Shown: positions 6,226-10,983 of the stretch, piece after piece
Layout of the letters: each line of letters begins with the position of its first letter
Position numbering within the stretch: the first letter of the stretch is position 1
DNA from: UBA12403 sp043808565
Lineage (GTDB): Bacteria > Patescibacteriota > Patescibacteriia > UBA9934 > GWF2-40-263
Direction: 5' to 3'
Length of the DNA: 16,889 nt
Assembly (NCBI GenBank): GCA_043808565.1
Contig: JAZDEQ010000021.1
Span: 1 to 16,889, forward strand
Program-made: the position numbers and the translations under genes
The notes under the pieces: generated by a model
Told to the model about the DNA's origin: nothing
What the model saw: the letters and a program-made list of their open reading frames with translations, nothing else
Database searches by the model: none

Positions 6226-6663
6226 GGTTGGTGTTGACTATTAACATTCTGTCATTCTGAACGCCTCGTGACTTGTCCACCGTAGCCCGGCCTGTCCACC
6301 GACGTGTCCTCCCGAAGCCCTGCGAAGGAGGAAGCTCGGCGAAGGTGGGCGAAGGTGGAAGAATCTCGTTTACCCTTCCGTAGCCCAGCCTGTCCGCCAA
6401 AGCCCTAGCGACGGCGGGCGAAGGAGGGCCACGTGATTATTAAAATCAGTGGCAGATCCCTCGCGTGGCACTCGGGATGACAGAAGGGTAACAAAAAAAC
6501 TCCTTAGATCGGAAACTCCAATTTCCAAATACCAAGCTCCAAAAAGATAGATAATCAATTTTGGAATTTGGAATTTGAAAATTGGAATTTTTCAATCAGG
6601 GGAGTTGATTGTTGACACCCAGAGTAAAGATTCAAAAGAATGAACCTCACCGCGGTTATTTTT
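6226..6663 (-). pseudogene. RNA unit C: leader of a lost tRNA-like gene
   Basis: Unit C is paralogous to units A and B. Read on the minus strand, it has a leader segment CCGCGGTGAGGTT (6655-6643), a small ATTC/GAAT hairpin, a second segment TCTGGGTGTCAAC (6623-6611), then CAACTCCC (6607-6600), an AT-rich TTGGAATTT palindrome and GGAGTT (6503-6498). In A and B a tRNA follows; here the tRNA region is occupied by nested repeats (6248-6482). From the leader, the lost tRNA would have had an anticodon loop GTTGACA. The reported span excludes the promoter and terminator given separately. Confidence 0.6.
6248..6482. repeat. Nested repeat block that replaced the tRNA of unit C
   Basis: The outer ends, CTGTCATTCTGAACG and CGGGATGACAG, form the widespread GTCATTCTGA...GGATGACAG palindrome, interrupted at AAGAATCTCG. 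Inside lie at least three CCACC/CCGCC-type GC-rich units (about 6279-6355 and 6382-6428). The order indicates successive insertions of one repeat family into another. No gene is seen in this block. Confidence 0.7.
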
Positions 6664-6692
6664 ATTTAAACAAAAAATTCGGATTTTGTCAA
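6664..6692 (-). promoter_or_regulatory. Promoter of RNA unit C
   Basis: On the minus strand TTGACA (6692-6687) and TTAAAT (6669-6664) are 17 bp apart. The spacer is very similar to those of units A and B, including a TTTTTTG run. Confidence 0.75.
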
Positions 6693-6739
6693 CCCTTCAA
6701 TTTCATTCAGGGTTGACGCTGAGCCTTTAGAAGCGTCAA
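6688..6739. promoter_or_regulatory. Double inverted repeat overlapping the -35 of unit C
   Basis: GTCAACCCT (6688-6696) and AGGGTTGAC (6709-6717) are a 9-bp inverted repeat with a 12-bp spacer that overlaps the -35 box. TTGACGCT (6713-6720) and AGCGTCAA (6732-6739) form a second, overlapping one. The same module occurs before unit B but not before A, so it may be an operator or a recombination relic. Confidence 0.5.
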
Positions 6740-6758
6740 TGTGGCAGGTGTGGACTCA

Positions 6759-6806
6759 TAAAAAAAGAAAGACCCCTGCAACCGCTGAGGGAAGAAAGGG
6801 GTCTTC
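6759..6806 (-). terminator. Strong terminator of the GC-rich gene 6908-7702
   Basis: On the minus strand AAGACCCCT (6805-6797) pairs with AGGGGTCTT (6777-6769) and is followed by TCTTTTTTT. Two further hairpins lie between it and the stop codon. Confidence 0.85.
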
Positions 6807-6830
6807 CGTGGGTTGACAGGGGGTCGATGC

Positions 6831-6887
6831 GCCGACTCGTTCAGAGTCGGCGGTTTGGGGTTTTTGCCGGCTTGCCTGGAAGCCGGC
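6831..6887. repeat. Two GC-rich hairpins in the 3' UTR of gene 6908-7702
   Basis: GCCGACTC/GAGTCGGC (6831-6851) and GCCGGCTT/AAGCCGGC (6866-6887) are perfect 8-bp stems with short loops. They would protect the 3' end of the transcript or assist termination upstream of the strong terminator at 6759. Confidence 0.7.
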
Positions 6888-6907
6888 TTCTTCGTGGGGG
6901 GGTGGGG

Positions 6908-7702
6908 CTACTGCTGGGCGGCGGCGGGAGCCTCGGCGGCGGGCTCGGCCGGCGGCTCGTTTTTCTCGAGCGGCCAGCAGTACTGGGCGGTGGCGGGTCC
7001 GGCTTCATAGCCGTTGACGACCTCAGAGGTCAGGGTTGCCATTGTCGCGTCGGCCGAGGTCGGAAACCGGCACTTCGCGAGAGCGACTCCGCAGGTCACT
7101 TCCTCGTCGACGACGTACCCGCCCCAGGTCGAGGCATTGCACTTTCCGGTCTCGAAGTTGCTCTCTTTCTCTTTGACCCCGTCCTGGGTCGATTCACATC
7201 GGTTGTACGAGGACTCATACCCGTTCGCGGAAGCCTCGGTGGTCGCGTCGCCGTCGGTTTCGCAGGCGACGGGGATTCCGTCGCAGGTGTCTGTCCACCT
7301 GGCGACGACGGACTTCTCGCCCTCGCCGCACTTGCCGAAGTCGGGGAGGGCGAATACCATCCGCCCCATCTTCTCGTTGGCGATGGTGAGGGCGGCGTTG
7401 GCGGCGGTGAGGTCGGCCTTGGCCTCGGCAATCTCGCTGTCCTTGCCGGCGATGACAGTGCCGCCGGCGGGATTCTCGATCGTTCCGGCCCCGATCTTTC
7501 CGTTGGAGTTGCGCCCGGCGTAGAGGCCGGCGAGGTCGGCTTCGTACTCGGCGGCGTCGTTCGTCCTGTCGAACCAGCGTTGAATCTTGGCGTCGCGGCC
7601 CTCCCGATCCCGCACGAGATCCACGTATCCGGTGAAGGACACGCCGATGCCGGCGAGGAGGATGAGGGAGAGACCGACGTTGAGGATGGACTGTACTTTC
7701 AT
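6908..7702 (-). CDS. Unrecognised GC-rich, cysteine-rich exported or membrane-anchored protein
   Basis: I do not recognise this 264-residue protein. It opens with a short basic start and one hydrophobic helix (about residues 5-24, ILNVGLSLILLAGIGVSFTG), either an uncleaved anchor or a signal sequence. Residues about 45-110 are Ala/Glu-rich and partly coiled-coil-like (SEIAEAKADLTAANAALTIA). Residues about 117-245 contain eight cysteines in an otherwise polar region, suggesting four disulfides outside the cytoplasm. The C-terminus is Pro/Ala/Glu-rich. The start at 7702 is chosen because AAGGA precedes it by 6 bp; an in-frame ATG at 7786 has no such signal and gives a non-hydrophobic start. Codon third positions are overwhelmingly G or C. 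It has its own promoter and a strong terminator, so it is monocistronic and probably well expressed. Confidence 0.7.
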   Translation of the reverse strand: MKVQSILNVGLSLILLAGIGVSFTGYVDLVRDREGRDAKIQRWFDRTNDAAEYEADLAGLYAGRNSNGKIGAGTIENPAGGTVIAGKDSEIAEAKADLTAANAALTIANEKMGRMVFALPDFGKCGEGEKSVVARWTDTCDGIPVACETDGDATTEASANGYESSYNRCESTQDGVKEKESNFETGKCNASTWGGYVVDEEVTCGVALAKCRFPTSADATMATLTSEVVNGYEAGPATAQYCWPLEKNEPPAEPAAEAPAAAQQ

Positions 7703-7821
7703 CTTCTTTCCTTCTGTTTGGAGTTTCTGTTTTTTTCTTGCTGGCCGAGACGGGCCGGGGCAGACATAGGGTTTGGTAAACCCCACGAATGTTCTGCCCT
7801 TCTCGTTGAATTCGGCCTGCT

Positions 7822-7850
7822 ATTGAATCATAATTTGGGATTTTTGTCAA
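7822..7850 (-). promoter_or_regulatory. Promoter of the GC-rich gene 6908-7702
   Basis: On the minus strand TTGACA (7850-7845) and TTCAAT (7827-7822) are separated by 17 bp. The predicted 5' UTR is about 110 nt. Confidence 0.6.
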
Positions 7851-7866
7851 CTGTCAGTCGTAAATC

Positions 7867-8040
7867 CTCTCCCCTAACCCCTCCCCTACGTTCGGGTTAA
7901 GGGGAGGGGAAATGAGGTTTTTTAGCTTATTTTGGCGGAAAAGTGGGTTTAACCCTTCGACTCGCCGGGCTCGCTCCCTTCGATCGGACTCAGGGAGCCT
8001 TGAGGCCAATCGAAAGGCTCAGGGTCTTCGGAGGGTAAGA
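7867..8040. repeat. Repeat-filled spacer between gene 6908-7702 and RNA unit A
   Basis: Two palindromic repeats are visible and no gene. One at 7867-7910 pairs CTCCCCT with AGGGGAG around ACGTTCGGGTTA. The other at about 7951-8036 contains AACCCTTCGACTCGCCG and a later CAGGGAGCC / GGCTCAGGGTC arrangement, of a type dispersed widely in bacterial genomes. Confidence 0.6.
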
Positions 8041-8072
8041 GGAGTTTTTAGGGGTTTTAGGAATAAAAACCA

Positions 8073-8100
8073 AACCCCGCCTCTCGTGAGAGGCGGGGTT
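8073..8100 (-). terminator. Hairpin terminator of RNA unit A
   Basis: A 13-bp stem identical to that of unit C except for the loop (GT here) is followed on the minus strand by TTGGTTTTT. It lies 17 bp after the tRNA CCA end. Confidence 0.8.
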
Positions 8101-8117
8101 GATTGGTCCTGGGTTTG

Positions 8118-8193
8118 TGGTGGACTCGATGGGAATTGAACCCACATCTGCCGGTTCCAACGCGGCTGTGGTTACCATTACCACCACGAGCCC
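8118..8193 (-). tRNA. Noncanonical tRNA of unit A, anticodon TGG with alanine-type acceptor
   Basis: The 76-nt cloverleaf is complete. Acceptor GGGCTCG pairs with CGAGTCC and includes a G3.U70 wobble; A73 and encoded CCA follow. The D stem is GTGG/CCAC, the T arm is GTGGG-TTCAATT-CCCAT. The anticodon stem GCCGC/CCGGC has a C31-C39 mismatch, and the loop GTTGGAA places TGG (proline) at 8159-8157. G3.U70 with A73 is the known recognition signal of alanyl-tRNA synthetase. A bacterial tRNA-Pro normally has C1-G72, which is absent. The flanks CCTGGG and CCCAGG can extend pairing around the tRNA. It has its own promoter, structured leader and terminator, unlike the ordinary tRNAs at 4205-4742. Confidence 0.75.
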
Positions 8194-8389
8194 GTTTTAA
8201 CACTGGCCCAGGGTAAAACAAAAACAACTCCCGACGATCGGAAATTCCAAATCTCAAACACCAAATACCAAAATTGAAGATTCTTTTTTGGAATTTGGAA
8301 ATTAAAATTTGGAATTTCCAATAGCGTGGGGGAGTTGGCTTGTTGGAACCGGCACTTGATCTGAATCAGATCACAGCCGCGTTATTTTT
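8194..8389 (-). ncRNA. Structured leader of RNA unit A, complementary to its own tRNA anticodon arm
   Basis: Read on the minus strand: CGCGGCTGTG (8381-8372) is the exact complement of tRNA bases at 8161-8170. A hairpin GATCTGATTCAGATC follows, then TGCCGGTTCCAAC (8354-8342), the exact complement of 8149-8161, which is the anticodon loop and 3' stem. CAACTCCC (8337-8330) then pairs with GGGAGTTG (8232-8225) around an AT-rich TTGGAATTT palindrome. The two complementary segments are in permuted order relative to plain antisense. Whether it stays attached or is cleaved off by RNase P is not known. Confidence 0.6.
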
Positions 8390-8418
8390 ATTCCATCAAA
8401 AAATTTCGAGTTTGTCAA
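8390..8418 (-). promoter_or_regulatory. Promoter of RNA unit A
   Basis: On the minus strand TTGACA (8418-8413) and TGGAAT (8395-8390) are 17 bp apart; the spacer matches those of units B and C closely. Confidence 0.7.
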
Positions 8419-8476
8419 TAGGCGGGGTGTGGAAAAAACCTTTTTATCAAACGTTGTGCGCCTTTTATTAAAACCA

Positions 8477-8503
8477 AACCCCGCCTCTCGTGAGAGGCGG
8501 GGT
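8477..8503 (-). terminator. Hairpin terminator of RNA unit B
   Basis: This is the same long CCCCGCCTCTC stem as in units A and C, followed on the minus strand by TTTGGTTTT. It lies about 25 bp after the tRNA CCA end. Confidence 0.8.
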
Positions 8504-8527
8504 CGGTTGGTGCCGGCTAATATAATT

Positions 8528-8605
8528 TGGTGGACTTGACGGGGTTCGAACCCGTAATTTCAGGCGTCAACCCTGAGCGAGGTTACCATTTACCTCCACA
8601 AGCCC
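8528..8605 (-). tRNA. Noncanonical tRNA of unit B, anticodon TGA with alanine-type acceptor
   Basis: The 78-nt cloverleaf has acceptor GGGCTTG pairing with CAAGTCC, again with G3.U70, A73 and encoded CCA. D stem GAGG/CCTC, anticodon stem TCAGG/CCTGA with loop GTTGACG (anticodon TGA, nominally serine), T arm ACGGG-TTCGAAC-CCCGT. It lacks the long variable arm that every bacterial tRNA-Ser has, and has C at position 37, where a purine is nearly universal. It is clearly a paralogue of the unit A tRNA (same acceptor and D-loop style). Flanks GTCGGTT (8615-8609) and AACCGAC (8508-8502) can seal the tRNA in an outer 7-bp stem. Decoding function is unproven. Confidence 0.7.
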
Positions 8606-8772
8606 ATGAACCGACGTTTTATTTAAACAAAACAACTCCCAATTATGAATTGAATATTCACGAATATACAAATATACAAATTTGTTGTTTCGTGACAAAG
8701 CAATTCAGGGGAGTTGATTTGCGTTGACGCCTGAAACTTCGGTTCAGTGAAGAACCTCGCTCAGATAAAAAT
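8606..8772 (-). ncRNA. Structured leader of RNA unit B, complementary to its own tRNA anticodon arm
   Basis: On the minus strand CTGAGCGAGGTT (8764-8753) exactly complements tRNA bases 8573-8584 (D stem to anticodon stem). A hairpin GGTTC/GAACC follows, then TTTCAGGCGTCAAC (8736-8723), the exact complement of 8558-8571 (anticodon loop to variable loop). CAACTCCC (8716-8709) pairs with GGGAGTTG (8640-8633). The insert in this stem is an ACGAAT-type palindrome, not the TTGGAATTT type of units A and C. The segment order is the same as in unit A although the bases differ. Confidence 0.6.
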
Positions 8773-8801
8773 ATTTCATCAAAAAAATTTGAGTTTGTCA
8801 A
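8773..8801 (-). promoter_or_regulatory. Promoter of RNA unit B
   Basis: On the minus strand TTGACA (8801-8796) and TGAAAT (8778-8773) are 17 bp apart. Confidence 0.7.
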
Positions 8802-8848
8802 CCCTTCAATTTTATTCAGGGTTGACGCTGAGCCTTTCGAAGCGTCAA
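8797..8848. promoter_or_regulatory. Double inverted repeat overlapping the -35 of unit B
   Basis: GTCAACCCT (8797-8805) and AGGGTTGAC (8818-8826), then TTGACGCT (8822-8829) and AGCGTCAA (8841-8848), repeat the module before unit C almost base for base. The plus strand TCAGGGTTGACGC here is also found, on the minus strand, in the anticodon arm of the unit B tRNA. Confidence 0.5.
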
Positions 8849-8872
8849 GGGATGAGGTGTGGATAGCCAAAC

Positions 8873-8900
8873 AAAAAACGTACCGGATGGTACGTTTTTT
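8873..8900 (-). terminator. Terminator of the infC-rpmI-rplT operon
   Basis: AACGTACC and GGTACGTT flank a GGAT/ATCC loop, with A6 on one side and T6 on the other, so it can act on both strands. It lies just past the rplT stop. Confidence 0.9.
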
Positions 8901-8911
8901 TGATTCAAATT

Positions 8912-9256
8912 TTACTTTACATCCTCAACTAATTTTTTGAAAACTGCGGGATAATCTTTGGCCAGGGTGGAAAGAATTTTGCGATCGATTTCAATGCTGG
9001 CTTTTTTGAGTTTGTCGATAAAGCGGCTGTAGCTTAAACCATATTCGCGAACTGCGGCATTGATGCGAACTTGCCAGAGGCGGCGGAAGTTGCGTTTGTT
9101 GTTGCGACGATCGCGATAAGCATAAGCCCCGGCTTTAATAGAAGCAATGCGGGCGACTTTGATTTTAGATTTTCGGCCCCACATGTAACCTTTGGTTTTT
9201 TTGAGCAGGTTATGGCGGTGTTTAACATGTTGGGTACCTCGTTTAACTCTAGGCAT
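8912..9256 (-). CDS. rplT: 50S ribosomal protein L20
   Basis: This 114-residue protein binds 23S rRNA early in assembly of the large subunit. It opens with PRVKRGTQHVKHRHNLLKKT and contains the family motifs KGYMWGRKSK, AYRDRRNNKRNFR, LWQVRINAA and YSRFIDKLKKA. Length is near the usual 115-120. It is the last gene of infC-rpmI-rplT, followed by a strong terminator. In other bacteria L20 can repress this operon by binding the leader mRNA; no such site can be proved here. The spacer to rpmI is unusually long for this operon (174 bp) because a palindromic repeat occupies it. Confidence 0.97.
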   Translation of the reverse strand: MPRVKRGTQHVKHRHNLLKKTKGYMWGRKSKIKVARIASIKAGAYAYRDRRNNKRNFRRLWQVRINAAVREYGLSYSRFIDKLKKASIEIDRKILSTLAKDYPAVFKKLVEDVK

Positions 9257-9275
9257 AATAAATTGGTCTCAATGT

Positions 9276-9401
9276 GTATACTAATCTACTAATCTGGCTA
9301 CTAAACTACGAATCTACGAATTGGCTACTAATTTTTTTTAAAATAATTCGTAGAGATTCGTTAATTAGTAGATTGGTAGCAAAATTAGTTGATTTGTATA
9401 C
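9276..9401. repeat. Palindromic ACTAAT-repeat element between rpmI and rplT
   Basis: GTATAC boundaries (9276-9281 and 9396-9401) enclose CTAATCTACTAATC on the left and TTAGTAGATTGGTAG on the right, with ACGAATCTACGAATT and AATTCGTAGAGATTCG paired inside. It resembles the elements at 14871-15012 and 2458-2566. Confidence 0.7.
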
Positions 9402-9430
9402 AGCAGCAGTGTAAATAATATAAATAAAAA

Positions 9431-9637
9431 TTATTTTTTGACTTTTTCGTAAGGCAAAAGGGTGATGAAGGCTTTGTGGTGGGCTTGGGACATTTCAGTA
9501 TCACGGCGCTTTTTGCGAGTGATTTTACCTGGATCGCGGGTATTGAAATGGTTTTGACCACAATAGCGTTTTACAACCTTACCAGTTTTAGTAACCGTGA
9601 CGCGTTTGGATAAGGCTTTATGAGTTTTAATTTTCAT
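9431..9637 (-). CDS. rpmI: 50S ribosomal protein L35
   Basis: The 68-residue basic protein begins MKIKTHKALSKRVTVTKTGK and has the L35 features KTHK at the N-terminus, a central RYCGQNHFNTR in place of the usual K-HLL region, and KTRKKRR-like ITRKKRRDTEM. It belongs to the large ribosomal subunit. Position between infC and rplT is the conserved bacterial order. The gap to infC is about 116 bp and carries another partial GTTACTAAT repeat. No SD precedes the ATG. Confidence 0.95.
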   Translation of the reverse strand: MKIKTHKALSKRVTVTKTGKVVKRYCGQNHFNTRDPGKITRKKRRDTEMSQAHHKAFITLLPYEKVKK

Positions 9638-9753
9638 ATTGTTACTAATCTACTAATCTTCACGAATCCTACTAATAAAAAGAGGATGTAAATTATTTTT
9701 TATCTTTAAAATAAAAGCGCTAAGATTGTATTGGAAAGGCGGAAATATGTCAA
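9638..9753. repeat. infC-rpmI spacer with a partial GTTACTAAT repeat
   Basis: GTTACTAATCTACTAAT at 9641-9657 is identical to the left end of the element at 14871-14887, followed by CACGAATCCTACTAAT. No clear right arm is present, so it is a half element. It ends within a few bases of the rpmI start. Confidence 0.6.
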
Positions 9754-10305
9754 CTAACCCCGGGCAATGATGGCGGTAATGCGGCCGGCTTGTTTTTGGA
9801 CTGGTTGTTCGACCCGAATAGGGAAGCAGGCTTCGAGGTTTTTGATAAGTCCTTTAATAACTTCCTCGGCCAAATCAGCGTGGGCTTTTTCGCGACCACG
9901 GAGGACAATTTCTGGCCGAACCTTATCGCCACGCTCGAGGAATTTTTTGGCTTGAGCACAGCGGATATTAAAGTCATTATCACCAATGCGTGGGGAAAGA
10001 CGAATACCTTTAATATCAACCTCATGAGATTGAGCCTTTTGTTTTTTGGCTTCTTTTTCTTTTTGATAACGAAATTGACCATTATCAATAATTCTGGCTA
10101 CTGGCGGCTCGGCTTTAGGCGAAACTTCAACCAGATCAAGACTGCGTTCTTTGGCAATACGAATGGCTTCGGAAGTATCTAGAATTCCCAGAGCATTATC
10201 GTTTTCATCGATTACCCGCAACTGCGGGGCGGTAATTTCAAAATTAGTTCGATATTCCTGAATATCGAGTTTGGGTTTACGAAAGCGGTGACGGTGGATG
10301 CGCAT
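9754..10305 (-). CDS. infC: Translation initiation factor IF-3
   Basis: IF-3 binds the 30S subunit, keeps subunits apart and checks the start codon. The 183-residue product has the N-terminal domain (about residues 20-85: APQLRVIDENDNALGI, LDLVEVSPKAEPPVARIID), a basic helical linker (KEKEAKKQKA) and the C-terminal domain (KGIRLSPRIGDNDF, AKKFLERGDKV, ...GRITAIIARG). PPVARIID replaces the commoner PPVCKIMD. Length is normal. A basic extension RIHRHRFRKPKLD precedes the domain. The ATG at 10305 follows a promoter with a perfect -10; in many bacteria infC starts at AUU for autoregulation, which is not seen here. Confidence 0.96.
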   Translation of the reverse strand: MRIHRHRFRKPKLDIQEYRTNFEITAPQLRVIDENDNALGILDTSEAIRIAKERSLDLVEVSPKAEPPVARIIDNGQFRYQKEKEAKKQKAQSHEVDIKGIRLSPRIGDNDFNIRCAQAKKFLERGDKVRPEIVLRGREKAHADLAEEVIKGLIKNLEACFPIRVEQPVQKQAGRITAIIARG

Positions 10306-10352
10306 ATTTTTTTTGGAGGGATTTAAGAGGGTGAAGGGATTTTAATGGGAAA

Positions 10353-10380
10353 ATTATATCAAGTCTTCAGTAAAAATCAA
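10353..10380 (-). promoter_or_regulatory. Promoter of infC-rpmI-rplT
   Basis: On the minus strand TTGATT (10380-10375) and a perfect TATAAT (10358-10353) are 16 bp apart, giving a 5' UTR of about 40 nt. Confidence 0.8.
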
Positions 10381-10451
10381 GCGGAGGGGTTACGAAACAA
10401 CGAAAAATTGCGAAACTACGAAATTGGGTTGGGTGGGGTTGGTTTTAGGTG

Positions 10452-10481
10452 TTCACAGATTTTTTTGGGTTATGCTATACT
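10452..10481 (+). promoter_or_regulatory. Promoter of smpB
   Basis: TTCACA (10452-10457) and TATACT (10476-10481) are 18 bp apart. Transcription would begin around 10488, only a few bases before the ATG at 10492, so the message is nearly leaderless. Confidence 0.65.
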
Positions 10482-10491
10482 TTATCTAGTT

Positions 10492-10959
10492 ATGGGAAAT
10501 TCCACTGTTGAAACTAGTTCAATGATTGCTTTTAATAAAAGAGCGAGTTTTGATTATGACTTTCTTGAGACTTTTGACGGCGGTTTGGTTTTAACCGGAG
10601 CTGAAGTTAAATCAGCCAAGGCTGGTCATGTTCAATTAAAAGGGGCTTTTGTTTTAATTCGCAATGGCGAGCTGTGGCTTAAGAACGCTTTATTTTCTCG
10701 TTACGAGCCAGCCGGGCCACAAGAATCTTATGATCCTTATCGCAATCGTAAAATTTTGGTCCGCCGGCGGGATATTAATAAATTGATTGGCAAAATCCAA
10801 ACCCAAGGCTTGACTTTAGTGCCAATTAAGGTGTATCGTCATCGGAATCTTGTAAAGGTTTCTTTTGCTTTGGCTCGCGGTAAAAAGAAATACGAAAAAC
10901 GAGCCGCCATTAAAAAACGTGATATCGAGAGACAGATTAGGGAGAAGATGAAAGAATAA
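10492..10959 (+). CDS. smpB: SsrA-binding protein SmpB
   Basis: SmpB binds tmRNA and brings it to stalled ribosomes in trans-translation. The 155-residue product has the OB-fold motifs AFNKRASFDYDFLETFDGGLV, LTGAEVKSAKAG, KGAFV, LKNALFSRY, the family region YDPYRNRKILV and a basic C-terminal tail (KKKYEKRAAIKKRDIERQ) that enters the A-site channel. The start at 10492 follows the promoter directly; an in-frame ATG at 10522 would give a shorter N-terminus, and one at 10345 lies upstream of the promoter and is rejected. The tmRNA gene follows on the same strand after a repeat, so the two partners sit together and may share transcription. Confidence 0.95.
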   Translation: MGNSTVETSSMIAFNKRASFDYDFLETFDGGLVLTGAEVKSAKAGHVQLKGAFVLIRNGELWLKNALFSRYEPAGPQESYDPYRNRKILVRRRDINKLIGKIQTQGLTLVPIKVYRHRNLVKVSFALARGKKKYEKRAAIKKRDIERQIREKMKE

Positions 10960-10983
10960 AAAATTCCAATTTCCAAAACCAGT

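Noticed and set aside
6827..7900. Plus-strand open frame of 357 codons opposite gene 6908-7702
   Set aside because: It is a shadow of GC-rich coding sequence, with Gly/Val/Arg-rich low complexity, and runs through the terminator and promoter of the real gene.
8342..8381. H/ACA-like guide RNA for pseudouridylation
   Set aside because: The order of the two guide segments is opposite to H/ACA topology, and such guides are not known in bacteria.
8194..8389. T-box riboswitch in the leaders of units A and B
   Set aside because: The leader has a codon-like match to the anticodon, but there is no T-box motif (AGGGUGGNACCGCG type), no antiterminator for the CCA end and no synthetase or amino acid gene downstream.
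8527..8727. Plus-strand open frame beginning MVDLTGFEPVIS
   Set aside because: It is antisense to the unit B tRNA and its leader; the GFEPVIS-type start is the same tRNA artefact.
5200..8870. Integron cassette array with attC sites
   Set aside because: Repeated GTT/AAC-containing inverted repeats are present, but no RYYYAAC/GTTRRRY cores flank the units and no integrase is in the window.
10345..10491. A longer SmpB starting at 10345
   Set aside because: That start lies upstream of the smpB promoter and next to the divergent infC promoter, and the added residues do not resemble SmpB.
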